Shown: positions 1 to 9,857, numbered from the stretch's first letter. The stretch is 64,000 bases of DNA from CAIKZZ01 sp035604595 (GCA_035604595.1 DATNIE010000026.1:41525-105524), one strand, 5' to 3'. Notes: generated by a model not told the origin, from the sequence alone. A program made the numbers and translations.

Positions 1-392
1 GTTACCGGGACCGGCTGCTCGAGCGTTCGAACGGGCGGATCGTCGTCACGATCGACCGGGACCAGTGCCTGCTTCTGTACCCGCTGCCCGACTGGGAAGA
101 GATCGAACGCAAGCTGATGCGGCTGCCGACGCTCGATGTGCACGCGCGGCGCATGCAGCGGCTGATGGTCGGCCACGCGACGGACATCGAACTCGATGGC
201 CACGGGCGCGTGCTGCTTCCGGCGGAGCTGCGCACGTTCGCGGGTCTCGTGCGCGACGGAGTTCTACTCGGCCAGGGGAACCGCTTCGAATTATGGGACG
301 AGGCGCGGTGGACTGCGCTGCGCGACGAGTGGCTCAAAGACCAAAAGCTGCCCGCCGAGCTGTCCGCCGATCTCGAATCGCTGTCGCTGTAG
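1..392 (+). CDS. mraZ: MraZ, transcriptional regulator of the dcw cluster (5' truncated by window edge)
   Basis: The frame is open from base 3 to the TAG at 390-392 and gives about 129 residues, so only the first 20 or so residues of a normal MraZ of about 150 are missing. The protein has two AbrB/SpoVT-like halves; the second contains the DxxGR turn (DGHGR) followed by VLLPAELR, the family signature. MraZ is a DNA-binding ring-forming protein that binds repeats in its own promoter and controls the dcw operon. The promoter and repeats lie outside the window. rsmH follows directly, which is the standard order. Confidence 0.93.
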   Translation, partial: YRDRLLERSNGRIVVTIDRDQCLLLYPLPDWEEIERKLMRLPTLDVHARRMQRLMVGHATDIELDGHGRVLLPAELRTFAGLVRDGVLLGQGNRFELWDEARWTALRDEWLKDQKLPAELSADLESLSL

Positions 393-455
393 CGATGGCC
401 GCGCGCATGCAGCGGCTGCATGCAGTGCGCAGTGGTCGTTGAGGCGGAGGCCCGC

Positions 456-1394
456 GTGGCGGAGGCAGCGGTGCCGGCGCACGCGCCGGTGCTCCTCGAC
501 GAGGCGGTCGCGGCGCTGGCGGTGCGGCCCGGAGGCACGTACGTCGACGCCACGTACGGACGCGGTGGTCATGCTGAGGCCTTGCTGGCGGGTGTAGGGC
601 GCGGGGGGAGACTGGTTGTCGTCGATCGTGATCCAGAGGCGGTGGCGGACGCCCGGCGGAAGCTCGGCAACGATCCGCGCGTCAGCATCCATCAGGCGAC
701 CTTTGACCGACTGCTGGAACTCGTGGGTCCCGCAGCGGCCGACGGCGTGCTGTTCGACCTCGGCGTGTCCTCGCCGCAGCTCGATGATCCCGCGCGCGGC
801 TTCAGCTTCGGGCGCGACGGACCGCTCGACATGCGGATGGATCCGACGACCGGGCCGAGCGCGGCCGATTTCATCGCCAGCGCCTCGGAACAGGAGATTG
901 CAGAGGTGATCGCTGCCTTCGGCGAGGATCGCTTCGCGCGGCGGATCGCGCGCGCCGTGGTTGGCGCACGCGCGGCCCGGCCGCTCACGACCACCGGCGC
1001 ACTCGCCGCCGCGGTCGCCGGCGCCGTGCCGGCCCGGATGCGCGAGCCGGGCAAGCACCCCGCGACGCGCACGTTCCAGGCACTGCGCATCAAGGTCAAT
1101 CGCGAGCTCGAGCTGCTCGAGGCGGGGCTCGCGGCGGCGCTCGAGATACTCACCGTCGGCGGCCGCCTTGCCGTGATCAGTTTCCATTCGCTCGAGGACC
1201 GGCCGGTGAAGCGCTTCATGCGCCGTCACGCCGGGGGTGACCCGATGTGGCGCGGGCTGCCGGATGCGCCGCTCGCCGCCCGGCCGCGACTCGCACTCGT
1301 CGGCAAGGCCCGGCACCCCGGCCAGAGCGAGATCGCCCGCAATCCCCGCGCGCGCAGCGCCGTGTTGCGCGTCGCCGAGAAGGTGCGAGCGTGA
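456..1394 (+). CDS. rsmH: 16S rRNA (cytosine(1402)-N(4))-methyltransferase RsmH
   Basis: RsmH methylates N4 of C1402 in the P-site region of 16S rRNA with S-adenosylmethionine. The N-terminal PVLLDEAV, the SAM-binding stretch YVDATYGRGGH and the later FDLGVSSPQLD and ISFHSLEDR motifs are all present. I prefer the GTG at 456 because GGAGG (446-450) lies 5 bases upstream and it gives the usual short lead before VLLDEA (312 residues). An in-frame ATG at 420 would add 12 residues. The stop overlaps the ftsL start as GTGA. Confidence 0.95.
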   Translation: MAEAAVPAHAPVLLDEAVAALAVRPGGTYVDATYGRGGHAEALLAGVGRGGRLVVVDRDPEAVADARRKLGNDPRVSIHQATFDRLLELVGPAAADGVLFDLGVSSPQLDDPARGFSFGRDGPLDMRMDPTTGPSAADFIASASEQEIAEVIAAFGEDRFARRIARAVVGARAARPLTTTGALAAAVAGAVPARMREPGKHPATRTFQALRIKVNRELELLEAGLAAALEILTVGGRLAVISFHSLEDRPVKRFMRRHAGGDPMWRGLPDAPLAARPRLALVGKARHPGQSEIARNPRARSAVLRVAEKVRA

Positions 1395-1666
1395 GCGCGC
1401 GGTTGCTTCCGCTAGCGGTCGTGGCGCTGTGGATCGCAGTGCTCGCCTCCGCGACCGGCGTCGTGTACGTCAAGCACGAGGCACGCACGCTGTTCGTCGA
1501 GCTCGAGAAGCTGTCGAGCGAGCGCGATCGCCTGAACATCGAGTGGGGTCGCCTGCAGCTCGAGCAGAGCGCCTGGAGCGCTCACGGCTTCGTCGAGCAG
1601 GTCGCCAACCGGCAGCTGAAGATGACGCTGCCGAGCGCCACAGAAGTCAAGATCGTTCAGCCATGA
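1391..1666 (+). CDS. ftsL: Cell division protein FtsL
   Basis: This small bitopic protein has 91 residues. It has a very short cytoplasmic N-terminus, one membrane segment at about residues 4-24 and then a heptad-rich coiled coil (EKLSSERDRLNIEWGRLQLEQ) in the periplasm, ending in the EQVANRQLKM region. FtsL forms the FtsQLB complex that activates FtsWI. Identity rests on topology, size and position between rsmH and ftsI. The GTG start overlaps the rsmH stop and the stop overlaps the ftsI start, which suggests coupled translation. FtsB is not in this window. Confidence 0.9.
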   Translation: MSARLLPLAVVALWIAVLASATGVVYVKHEARTLFVELEKLSSERDRLNIEWGRLQLEQSAWSAHGFVEQVANRQLKMTLPSATEVKIVQP

Positions 1667-3393
1667 AGTGGAAGCGCACCGAAGCCCAGAGCGCGGCGCG
1701 CCAGTTCCGACTGCGCGGCTGGTGGGTGCTGGCGGCGCTCGCGCTCGGCGCCGTGGCGATCGTGGTCCGGGCCGTCGACCTGCAGGTACTGAAGCACGGT
1801 TTCCTGGCGGAGCAGGGCGCCGAACGCTTCATGCGCAACGCGAAGATCCCCGCGCACCGCGGGGCGATCGTCGATCGCTTCGGCGAGCCACTCGCGGTCT
1901 CGACGCCGGTGGACACCGTGTGGACCATCCCATCGGAGCTCGCCGCGGCGCCCGATCAGCTGCCGCGCCTCGCCCGGGCGCTGTCGCGCGACCGCGAGTG
2001 GCTGATCCGCCGGGTGACCTCGAACCTCGAGTCCCAGTACCTCGTGCTCGCCAAGCAGCTGCAGCCCGATGAAGCCGCGCGCGTCAAGGCACTCGACATT
2101 CCCGGCGTCTACCTGCAGCGCGAGTACCGGCGCTTCTATCCGGCCGGTGAGGTGACCGGGCACCTGCTCGGCTTCACCGGTGCGGAAGACCAGGGGCAGG
2201 AGGGCCTGGAGCTCGCTTACGAGCAGAAGCTCGCGGGCGAGGACGGCATCAAGCGCGTGATCCAGGACCGGCTCGGCCGCGTGGTCGAGAACGTCGACAG
2301 CGTGCGCGCCCCGCGACCGGGCGAGGAGCTGGTCACGAGCGTCGACCTGCGGATCCAGTATCTCGCCTACCGCGAGCTCAAGAGCGCGATCCGCGACTTT
2401 CAGGCGCGCGCGGGCTCGGTGATCGTGATCGATGTGTGGACCGGCGAAGTGCTCGCGATGGTCAACCAGCCGTCATTCAATCCGAATGACCGTGCGCAAT
2501 TCGAGGTCGCCCGCTACCGCAATCGTGCGGCCACCGACATCTTCGAGCCCGGCTCGTCGATCAAGCCGTTCATCGTCGCGACCGGGCTCGCGTCCGGACA
2601 ACTGACGTCGAACACCATCATCGACACGAGCCCGGGCTTCATCAAGGTCGGCACCAAGGTCATCGAGGACGAACACAACCTCGGCGCGGTCGACGTCGCG
2701 ACGATCCTCGCGAAATCCTCCAACGTCGGCATGGCGCACATCGCCCTGTCGCTCGACCGAGCTGCGATCTGGGGGACGCTGAACTCGCTCGGATTCGGCC
2801 AGGTGTCGGCATCGGGTTTTCCAGGCGAGTCCGCCGGTCTGCTGACGCACTACTCGCATTGGCGCGACATCAGCGTGGCAACGATCGCGCACGGCTATGG
2901 CGTGTCGGTCACGCCGCTGCAGCTCGCGCAGGCCTACGCGACGATCGGCGCGCTCGGGGTGCGACGCCCGATGACGTTCCGCCGCCAGGAGGGACCCGTC
3001 GCCGGCGAGCGCGTGCTCGAGGCACAGGTCTGCCGCGACCTGATTCGCCTGCTCGAGAGCGTCGTGACACCGGCGGGCACCGGAATCCACGCCGCGGTCC
3101 GTGGCTACCGGGTCGCGGGCAAGACCGGCACCGCGTGGAAGTCGATCGCCGGCGGCTACTCGACCGACAAGTACATGGCGGTGTTTGGCGGACTGGTGCC
3201 GGCGGCTGCGCCGCGGCTCGCCGCCGTCGTCGTCATCGATGAGCCGAGCGGCGGCAAGTACTACGGCGGCGATGTCGCGGCGCCCGTGTTCTCGTCGGTC
3301 GTGGCCGGGGCTCTGCGGCTCCTCGCCGTGCCGCCGGACGATCTCAGCAACGTGCCGTCCGCGACGCTCGTCCAGGCGGTGTCGCCACGATGA
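1663..3393 (+). CDS. ftsI: Septal peptidoglycan DD-transpeptidase FtsI (PBP3)
   Basis: This class B penicillin-binding protein of 576 residues crosslinks septal peptidoglycan. It has an N-terminal membrane anchor at about residues 19-39, a pedestal domain with RGAIVDRFGEPLA, and a C-terminal transpeptidase domain. The catalytic motifs are intact: S298-S-I-K301, S352-S-N354 and K487-T-G489. The ATG at 1663 overlaps the ftsL stop; the open frame extends further upstream but only through antisense-like sequence. It works with FtsW, encoded in the same cluster. Confidence 0.97.
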   Translation: MKWKRTEAQSAARQFRLRGWWVLAALALGAVAIVVRAVDLQVLKHGFLAEQGAERFMRNAKIPAHRGAIVDRFGEPLAVSTPVDTVWTIPSELAAAPDQLPRLARALSRDREWLIRRVTSNLESQYLVLAKQLQPDEAARVKALDIPGVYLQREYRRFYPAGEVTGHLLGFTGAEDQGQEGLELAYEQKLAGEDGIKRVIQDRLGRVVENVDSVRAPRPGEELVTSVDLRIQYLAYRELKSAIRDFQARAGSVIVIDVWTGEVLAMVNQPSFNPNDRAQFEVARYRNRAATDIFEPGSSIKPFIVATGLASGQLTSNTIIDTSPGFIKVGTKVIEDEHNLGAVDVATILAKSSNVGMAHIALSLDRAAIWGTLNSLGFGQVSASGFPGESAGLLTHYSHWRDISVATIAHGYGVSVTPLQLAQAYATIGALGVRRPMTFRRQEGPVAGERVLEAQVCRDLIRLLESVVTPAGTGIHAAVRGYRVAGKTGTAWKSIAGGYSTDKYMAVFGGLVPAAAPRLAAVVVIDEPSGGKYYGGDVAAPVFSSVVAGALRLLAVPPDDLSNVPSATLVQAVSPR

Positions 3394-4886
3394 ATGCCGC
3401 CTCCCTGGTCGACCATGGCGTTGAGCTCGCGTGGCTGCTGGCCGGTCTCGTTGCGGGTCCGCGCATCTCGGTCCGCGACCTCACGCTCGACAGCCGCAGC
3501 GTCCAGCCGGGAGACGCATTTGTGGCGCTCGCGGGCCGCACGACGCACGGTCTCGACCACGCGCAAGAGGCCGTCGGGCGCGGTGCGATCGCGATCCTGT
3601 GGGATCCGACCGAGGGCCGGGAGCTGCCGTCGCTGCCGCCGGCCGTGACCACGGTGTCGGTGCCGGGCTTGCGCCATGAACTCGGCGATGTGGCTGACCG
3701 TTTCTACCATCGGCCATCGGTGGAGGCCGCGGTGACGGCGATCACCGGCACCAATGGCAAGACCACCTGCGCATGGCTGCTCGCCCAGTGCCGTGGATCG
3801 GCTGGCGCGTACCTGGGCACGCTCGGCGCGGGTCGCCCCGCGCACCTCACGCCGACCGGCCACACGACGCCGGATGCAGTCGCGCTGCACCGCACGCTGC
3901 GCGCGCTGGTGGATGACGGAGCCCAGCACGTCGCGCTGGAGGTGTCCTCGCACGCGCTCGACCAAGATCGCGTCGCCGGCGCGCAGCTGCCGATCACCGG
4001 GTTTACCAACCTGACCCGCGATCACCTCGACTATCACGGCACGATGGCTGCTTACGGGGCCGCCAAGGAGCGCCTGTTCCACTGTCGCGGCGTCCAGCAT
4101 GCGGTGATCAACGTCGGCGACCGGTTCGGTCGCGAGTTCGCCGCGCGCCTGCCGCCGGGAGTGACGCTGACGGCCGTGCGGGCGGATGGTGCCGTGCCGG
4201 AGGGCGGGCGCTACGTCGTGGCGCAGCACGTCGACTGCCACGCCCGCGGGCTCGCACTCGCCGGCGTCACGCACGTGGGCCCGTTCCGCCTGCGCTCGTC
4301 TTTGATCGGTGCCTTCAACGCTGACAACACGCTGCTGGTCCTCGGACTGCTGCTCGCGGCCGAGGTGCCGCTGCCGCAGGCGGTGACTGCCCTCGCCGGC
4401 GCCCTCGCCCCGCCGGGGCGGATGGAGGCCTTCTCGCTCGGTCCCCACGGCCCGACGCTGGTGGTGGACTACGCCCATTCGCCGGACGCGCTGACCAAGG
4501 CGCTCGCTGCACTGCGCGCGCACACGACCGGCCGGCTGTGGTGCGTGTTCGGCTGCGGTGGCGAGCGCGATCCCGGCAAGCGACCGCTGATGGCCTCGGC
4601 CGTCGAGGCTGCGGCCGACCGCATCGTGATTACCGACGACAATCCGCGCGGCGAGGACCCTGAACGGATTGTCGCGATGCTGAGCGGCGCGCTGACCGGC
4701 CGCGTGCCGGTTCACGTCGAGCGCGACCGGGCCAAGGCGATCGCCGGGGCAGCCGCGGACGCGCGACCGGGCGATGTCGTGCTGATCGCGGGCAAGGGCC
4801 ACGAGGAGTATCAGCTCTACGGCACGGAGCGACGGCACTACAGCGACCGTGAGGTTGCGCGCGGGCTCGCGGCGGGTGCGGCATGA
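3390..4886 (+). CDS. murE: UDP-N-acetylmuramoyl-L-alanyl-D-glutamate--2,6-diaminopimelate ligase MurE
   Basis: This Mur ligase of 498 residues adds the third amino acid to the UDP-MurNAc peptide in the cytoplasm. The ATP loop GTNGKTT sits near residue 120, followed by the central domain (VSSHALDQDR, LTRDHLDYHGTM). The C-terminal DNPRGEDP motif is the signature for meso-diaminopimelate rather than lysine, so the peptidoglycan should be the Gram-negative DAP type. The start overlaps the ftsI stop as ATGA. Confidence 0.97.
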   Translation: MNAASLVDHGVELAWLLAGLVAGPRISVRDLTLDSRSVQPGDAFVALAGRTTHGLDHAQEAVGRGAIAILWDPTEGRELPSLPPAVTTVSVPGLRHELGDVADRFYHRPSVEAAVTAITGTNGKTTCAWLLAQCRGSAGAYLGTLGAGRPAHLTPTGHTTPDAVALHRTLRALVDDGAQHVALEVSSHALDQDRVAGAQLPITGFTNLTRDHLDYHGTMAAYGAAKERLFHCRGVQHAVINVGDRFGREFAARLPPGVTLTAVRADGAVPEGGRYVVAQHVDCHARGLALAGVTHVGPFRLRSSLIGAFNADNTLLVLGLLLAAEVPLPQAVTALAGALAPPGRMEAFSLGPHGPTLVVDYAHSPDALTKALAALRAHTTGRLWCVFGCGGERDPGKRPLMASAVEAAADRIVITDDNPRGEDPERIVAMLSGALTGRVPVHVERDRAKAIAGAAADARPGDVVLIAGKGHEEYQLYGTERRHYSDREVARGLAAGAA

Positions 4887-6271
4887 AGCGCTCGCTCGCG
4901 CATTTCGCCGGAGCGATGGGCGGCGCGCTGGTCGGCGCCGATGCCGGGTTCAGTGCCGTGTCCACCGATTCGCGCACGCTCGCCGCAGGCGAGCTGTTCG
5001 TCGCGCTGATCGGGCCCAATTTCGACGGACACGCGTTCGTCGCGGCCGCGGCCGAGCGCGGCGCGGCCGGTGCGGTGGTCGCCCGGCCGGTGCCGGTAGC
5101 CGTGCCGCAGATCCTTGTTCCCGACACCTTGCGCGCGCTGCAGCGCGCGGCCGAGTCGTGGCGCGCGCAATTCCACATCCCGGTGATTGCAGTCGCCGGC
5201 AGCAACGGCAAAACCACGTCCAAGGAGCTGATCGCCACGGTGCTGGCGGGCCAGGGCCCGTGCCACTCGACGCGCGGTACGCTCAACAACCACATCGGCG
5301 TGCCGCTGACGCTGCTCGGGCTGGAACCACGGCATACGGCCGCGGTGGTGGAGATCGGCGCCAATCACCCGGGCGAGGTCGCGGCGCTCCTGCCGCTCGT
5401 GCGGCCGACCGTCGGAGTCGTCACCAACGCCGGTGCCGAGCATCTCGAGGGCTTCGGCGACCTCGACGGCGTGGCGCGTGCCGAGGGCGAGCTGTTCGCC
5501 GGCCTCGAGGCGGGCAGCACCGCAGTCATCAATGCCGATGATGCCTACGCGACGCTGTGGACGCAGATGAGCCGCGCGGCGCGGCGTCTGTCGTTCGGGT
5601 TTTCGGCGCTCGCGGATTTCCGCGCGGTCGGCGCGTTCCGCCGCAGCGGTCCGGCAGAGGTGCTGCAGGAGTTCGAGCTGGTCACGCCGGTCGGCCGTGC
5701 GCGCGTGCGTCTTGCGCTCGCCGGCCGGCACAACGTCGTCAACGCCCTCGGTGCCGCAGCGGCGGCGCACGCGGCCGGTGTGCCGCTCGCGGACATCGCC
5801 GCCGGGCTCGAGCGAATGCGCGCGGTAAAGGGCCGCCTGCAGCCGCACCCGGCGCTGAACGGTGCGCAGCTGATCGACGACTCGTACAACGCCAATCCGA
5901 GCAGCCTGAGCGCCGGGCTGGAGGTGCTGGCAGGCGTCGCTGGCGAGCGCTGGCTGGTGCTCGGCGACATGGGCGAGCTCGGCACCCACAGCCGCGACGC
6001 GCACGTGAGCGCGGGCCGCGAGGCGCGGGCGCGGGGAGTCGCGCGGCTGTTTGCCGTCGGCTCCTGCACCCCGGAGGCGGTCGGCGCCTTCGGGACCGGC
6101 GGGGAGTGGTTCGCCGACAGTGCCGCGCTCGCGGAGCGCGTCAGCACGCTGCTCGCGCCCGGCGTCACGGTGCTGATCAAAGGATCGCGCATGAACCATC
6201 TGGAGCGCGTCGTCGAGATGCTGCGCGCGCCGCAGGCCGCTTCGCCATCACGCGCCGCCACGGGGAAGTAG
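4883..6271 (+). CDS. murF: UDP-N-acetylmuramoyl-tripeptide--D-alanyl-D-alanine ligase MurF
   Basis: MurF joins D-Ala-D-Ala to the UDP-MurNAc tripeptide, the last cytoplasmic ligation step. It has 462 residues and three domains. Visible motifs are the N-terminal STDSRTLAAGELFVAL substrate domain, the P-loop VAGSNGKTTSKELI, LNNHIGVPLTLL, and the C-terminal DDSYNANPSS and LGDMGELG motifs. The ATG overlaps the murE stop. It is followed after 9 bases by mraY. No abnormal residues were seen. Confidence 0.97.
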   Translation: MKRSLAHFAGAMGGALVGADAGFSAVSTDSRTLAAGELFVALIGPNFDGHAFVAAAAERGAAGAVVARPVPVAVPQILVPDTLRALQRAAESWRAQFHIPVIAVAGSNGKTTSKELIATVLAGQGPCHSTRGTLNNHIGVPLTLLGLEPRHTAAVVEIGANHPGEVAALLPLVRPTVGVVTNAGAEHLEGFGDLDGVARAEGELFAGLEAGSTAVINADDAYATLWTQMSRAARRLSFGFSALADFRAVGAFRRSGPAEVLQEFELVTPVGRARVRLALAGRHNVVNALGAAAAAHAAGVPLADIAAGLERMRAVKGRLQPHPALNGAQLIDDSYNANPSSLSAGLEVLAGVAGERWLVLGDMGELGTHSRDAHVSAGREARARGVARLFAVGSCTPEAVGAFGTGGEWFADSAALAERVSTLLAPGVTVLIKGSRMNHLERVVEMLRAPQAASPSRAATGK

Positions 6272-6280
6272 CGAGTCCGA

Positions 6281-7366
6281 ATGCTGTACCGCCTCGCTGA
6301 ACTGCTCGCCCAGCACTACTCCGGATTCCGCGTGTTCGCCTATCTGACGCTGCGCGGCATCCTGGCGGCCATCACCGCGCTGCTGATCGCCCTGCTGGTC
6401 GGGCCGTTCGTGATCCGCCACCTCAGCGATCGCCAGATCGGCCAGCACATCCGCGACCTCGGTCCCAAGTCGCACCAGACCAAGCAGGGCACGCCGACGA
6501 TGGGCGGGGCGCTGATCCTGGTGGCGATGCTCGCCTCGACGCTGCTGTGGGCGGACCTCGGCAACCACTACGTGTGGATCGTCGCCGGTGTCACGCTGGC
6601 TTTCGGGCTGATCGGTTTCTACGACGACTATCTGAAGCTGCTCGTGCGCAATTCGAAGGGCCTGCCGGCGCGCTGGAAATACCTGCTGCAGTCGGTCGCC
6701 GGACTCGCGGGTGCGATTGCGCTGTTTCATACCGCAGCGGTCCCGGCCGCAACCGCGCTGCATGTGCCGTTTTTCAAGGACGTCGTCGTGCCGCTGGGTG
6801 CGACGGGATTCGTGGTGTTCAGCTACTTCGTGATCGTCGGCACCAGCAATGCGGTCAATCTGACCGACGGCCTCGACGGCCTCGCGATCATGCCAGCCGT
6901 CATGATCGCGGGCGCGCTCGGCGTCTTCGCCTACGCCTCCGGCAATGCGATCTTTGCCAACTACCTGCTGATACCGCACGTGCCGGGCGTCGGCGAGGTG
7001 CTGATCTTCTGCGCGACGCTGGTCGGCGCCGGCCTCGGCTTCCTGTGGTTCAACACCTACCCGGCACAGGTGTTCATGGGCGATGTCGGTGCACTGGCGC
7101 TTGGCGCAGCGCTGGGAACGGTGGCGGTCGTCGTGCGCCAGGAGATCGTGCTGTTCGTCATGGGCGGAGTGTTCGTGCTCGAGACGGTGTCGGTGATGCT
7201 GCAGGTCGCATCCTTCAAGCTGACCGGCAAGCGGATCTTCCGCATGGCACCCATCCATCATCACTTCGAGCTGCAGGGCTGGGCCGAGCCAAAGGTGATC
7301 GTGCGCTTCTGGATCATCACCGTGGTGCTCGTGCTGGCCGGGCTCGCGACCTTGAAGGTGCGCTGA
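6281..7366 (+). CDS. mraY: Phospho-N-acetylmuramoyl-pentapeptide-transferase MraY
   Basis: MraY transfers phospho-MurNAc-pentapeptide to undecaprenyl phosphate and makes lipid I at the inner membrane. The protein has 361 residues and about ten membrane segments. Signature motifs are present: KSHQTKQGTPTMGG, the acidic FYDDYLKL, NAVNLTDGLDGLA, and the C-terminal APIHHHFELQGW histidine motif. The length equals the family norm. The stop overlaps the murD start as TGATG. Confidence 0.97.
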   Translation: MLYRLAELLAQHYSGFRVFAYLTLRGILAAITALLIALLVGPFVIRHLSDRQIGQHIRDLGPKSHQTKQGTPTMGGALILVAMLASTLLWADLGNHYVWIVAGVTLAFGLIGFYDDYLKLLVRNSKGLPARWKYLLQSVAGLAGAIALFHTAAVPAATALHVPFFKDVVVPLGATGFVVFSYFVIVGTSNAVNLTDGLDGLAIMPAVMIAGALGVFAYASGNAIFANYLLIPHVPGVGEVLIFCATLVGAGLGFLWFNTYPAQVFMGDVGALALGAALGTVAVVVRQEIVLFVMGGVFVLETVSVMLQVASFKLTGKRIFRMAPIHHHFELQGWAEPKVIVRFWIITVVLVLAGLATLKVR

Positions 7367-8691
7367 TGGCGCTGCGCCGCAATCTCGTGGTCGGGCTCGG
7401 CAAGACGGGCGTCTCCGCGGTCCGCTGGCTGCACGCGCGCGGCGAGGGGGTGGCGGTCACGGACTCGCGCCTCGCGCCGCCCGGGCTCGACGCGCTCGGC
7501 ACGCTCGGCGGGTACTTTCCGCTGCATCTCGGCGGGTTCGACCTCGCGCTGCTGGATTCGACCGACCGCATCGTGCTGTCTCCCGGCGTGTCGCGGCATG
7601 AGCCACTGGTACGCGAAGCGCTCGCCCGCGGCATCACGGTGCTCGGCGACATCGAGCTTTTTGCACGCGTCAAGCAGGCACCGGCGGTGGCCATCACCGG
7701 CACCAACGGCAAGAGCACGGTGACGACGCTGATCGCCGAAATGGCGCGCGCCGCCGGGCGGCGGGTGCTGGCCGGGGGCAACCTGGGCGAGCCGGCGCTC
7801 GATCTGTTGTCCGCGCCGGTGCCGGAACTGTACGTGCTTGAGCTCTCGAGCTTCCAGCTCGAGTCCACCGACTCGCTCGAGCTCGTGGCCGCGGCGGTGC
7901 TGAACCTGACGCCGGACCACCTCGATCGCTACGGATCCCTCGACGAGTACGCCGCGGCCAAGGCGCGAATCTTTGCGCACGCCGCGACGGCGATCGTCAA
8001 CCTCGACGATCCCCGCGTCGCCTCGCTGCCACGCGCTGGCCAGCGGCGGGTCGGCTTCAGCCTGACGCGGGCGGACGCCGACTGGGGCCTGGTGACCGCT
8101 GGCGGTGAAGCCTCGCTCTCCCGCGCGGGCGAGCCGCTGCTGCCGCTCCGGGAGCTGCGGCTCCCCGGCCGTCACAACGCCGCCAACGCGCTTGCCGCGC
8201 TCGCGGTCGGCGCCGTGGCGGGGCTGCCGCTCGCGCCGATGCTGGCCACGCTCCGCCATTTCGCGGGGCTGGCGCATCGCAGCGAGTGGGTCGCCGAACG
8301 GCGCGGGGTGCGATTCATAGACGACTCGAAAGGCACCAACGTCGGTGCGACCGTGGCGGCGGTCGAGGGCCTCGCGGGACCGCTGATCGTGATTGCCGGC
8401 GGCGATGGCAAAGGCCAGGACTTCGCCCCCCTCGCCGCCGCGTTTCGCGGCAAGGTGCGCCATGCGGTGCTGATCGGGCACGATCGCGAGCAGCTCGCGC
8501 GGGCGCTTGCCGGCGCCTGCAGCACCGAGTTCGCTCACGACATGGACGCCGCGGTCGCCGCCGCCGCCCGCGCGGCCGTGCCTGGCGATTGCGTGCTGCT
8601 GTCACCGGCCTGCGCGAGCCTCGACATGTTTCGCGATTACGCCCACCGCGGCGAGATGTTCGCGGCCGCCGCGCGGAGCCTCGACGCATGA
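7366..8691 (+). CDS. murD: UDP-N-acetylmuramoyl-L-alanine--D-glutamate ligase MurD
   Basis: MurD adds D-glutamate to UDP-MurNAc-L-Ala. It has 441 residues, an N-terminal Rossmann-like fold (VVGLGKTGVSAVRWL), the ATP loop ITGTNGKSTVTTL, the LSSFQLE and LNLTPDHLDRYG motifs, and the C-terminal FIDDSKGTN. The ATG at 7366 is chosen because it overlaps the mraY stop and precedes the conserved N-terminus; the open frame upstream is only an mraY shadow. Confidence 0.96.
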   Translation: MALRRNLVVGLGKTGVSAVRWLHARGEGVAVTDSRLAPPGLDALGTLGGYFPLHLGGFDLALLDSTDRIVLSPGVSRHEPLVREALARGITVLGDIELFARVKQAPAVAITGTNGKSTVTTLIAEMARAAGRRVLAGGNLGEPALDLLSAPVPELYVLELSSFQLESTDSLELVAAAVLNLTPDHLDRYGSLDEYAAAKARIFAHAATAIVNLDDPRVASLPRAGQRRVGFSLTRADADWGLVTAGGEASLSRAGEPLLPLRELRLPGRHNAANALAALAVGAVAGLPLAPMLATLRHFAGLAHRSEWVAERRGVRFIDDSKGTNVGATVAAVEGLAGPLIVIAGGDGKGQDFAPLAAAFRGKVRHAVLIGHDREQLARALAGACSTEFAHDMDAAVAAAARAAVPGDCVLLSPACASLDMFRDYAHRGEMFAAAARSLDA

Positions 8692-9857
8692 GCGCGTTCG
8701 CCCCCGCGCTCCGCACCGCCGCACGCTCGCGCCTGACGCTCGATTGGCAGGTGATTGGCTTGACCTCGGCGCTGGTGCTGCTCGGGCTGGTGATGGTCAC
8801 GTCCTCCTCGATCACGGTCGCGGCCCGCGACGGCGACCCGTTCTTCTTCCTCGAGCGCCAGCTGCTGTTCGCGCTGGTCGGCACGGGCTGCGCGGCCGTT
8901 GCCGTCCGGGTTCCGACCGCGACGTGGGAACGGCTAAGCTTCCTGCTGCTGGTCGTCTCGATCGTGCTGCTCGTGTTGGTGCTCGTGCCGGGCATCGGTC
9001 ATGCCGTCAACGGCAGCCGGCGCTGGCTGCGGCTCGCGGGCCTGAACTTCCAGGCCTCCGAGGGCGCGCGCGTGCTGCTGCTCATCTATCTGTGCAGCTA
9101 CCTCGTGCGTCGCGAACAGGAAGTGCGTGACAGCGTGATCGGCTTCCTCAAACCGCTCGGCGTGCTCGCGGTCGCCGCACTGCTGCTGCTGGTGGAGCCC
9201 GACTTTGGCTCGGGCGTGGTGCTGCTGACGACCGGCATTGGCGTGCTGTTCCTCGCCGGCGTGCGGCTGCGCCAGTTCCTCGCGCTGTGCGGGGTCGCGC
9301 TGGTCGCCTTCGCGGCCATCGCTGTGTCGAGCGCCTACCGCGTCAAACGCCTGACGGCGTTTCTCGACCCGTGGGCGGATCCGTTCGATACCGGTTTCCA
9401 GCTGACGCAGTCGCTGATCGCGATCGGGCGCGGCGAATGGTTCGGCGTCGGTCTCGGCGCGAGCATCCTGAAACTCCTGTACCTGCCGGAGGCGCACACC
9501 GATTTCGTGTTTGCGGTGCTCGCCGAGGAGCTCGGCTTCGTCGGCATCGTGCTGGTCGTGGCGCTCGTGATCGCGCTCGTCTACCGCTCGCTGATGATTG
9601 CGCGGGCGGCGGCCGAGGCGGGTCTCAAATTCCAGTCGTATCTCGCGGCGGCGTTCGGCATCTGGCTCGGCCTGCAGGCGTTCATCAACATGGGCGTGAA
9701 CATGGGGCTGCTGCCGACCAAGGGACTGACGCTGCCGCTGCTGTCCTACGGTCGTTCGAGTCTGGTCGTGACGCTCGGCTGGATCGGCATCCTGCTGCGC
9801 GTCCACCACGAGACGATGAACACGAAGTCGGTCGCGTTGCGAGGCACGGCCCGATGA
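8688..9857 (+). CDS. ftsW: Septal peptidoglycan glycosyltransferase FtsW
   Basis: This SEDS-family polymerase has 389 residues and about ten membrane segments. It polymerises lipid II at the septum together with FtsI. SEDS motifs are visible: NGSRRWLRL, the LVEPDFGSGVV region with the catalytic-site aspartate, FLDPWADPFDTGFQLTQSLIAIGRG, and the C-terminal GLLPTKGLTLPLLSYGRSSL. The ATG at 8688 overlaps the murD stop. The typical C-terminal sequence is GGSS; here it reads GRSS, a conservative-looking variation. Confidence 0.95.
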   Translation: MSAFAPALRTAARSRLTLDWQVIGLTSALVLLGLVMVTSSSITVAARDGDPFFFLERQLLFALVGTGCAAVAVRVPTATWERLSFLLLVVSIVLLVLVLVPGIGHAVNGSRRWLRLAGLNFQASEGARVLLLIYLCSYLVRREQEVRDSVIGFLKPLGVLAVAALLLLVEPDFGSGVVLLTTGIGVLFLAGVRLRQFLALCGVALVAFAAIAVSSAYRVKRLTAFLDPWADPFDTGFQLTQSLIAIGRGEWFGVGLGASILKLLYLPEAHTDFVFAVLAEELGFVGIVLVVALVIALVYRSLMIARAAAEAGLKFQSYLAAAFGIWLGLQAFINMGVNMGLLPTKGLTLPLLSYGRSSLVVTLGWIGILLRVHHETMNTKSVALRGTAR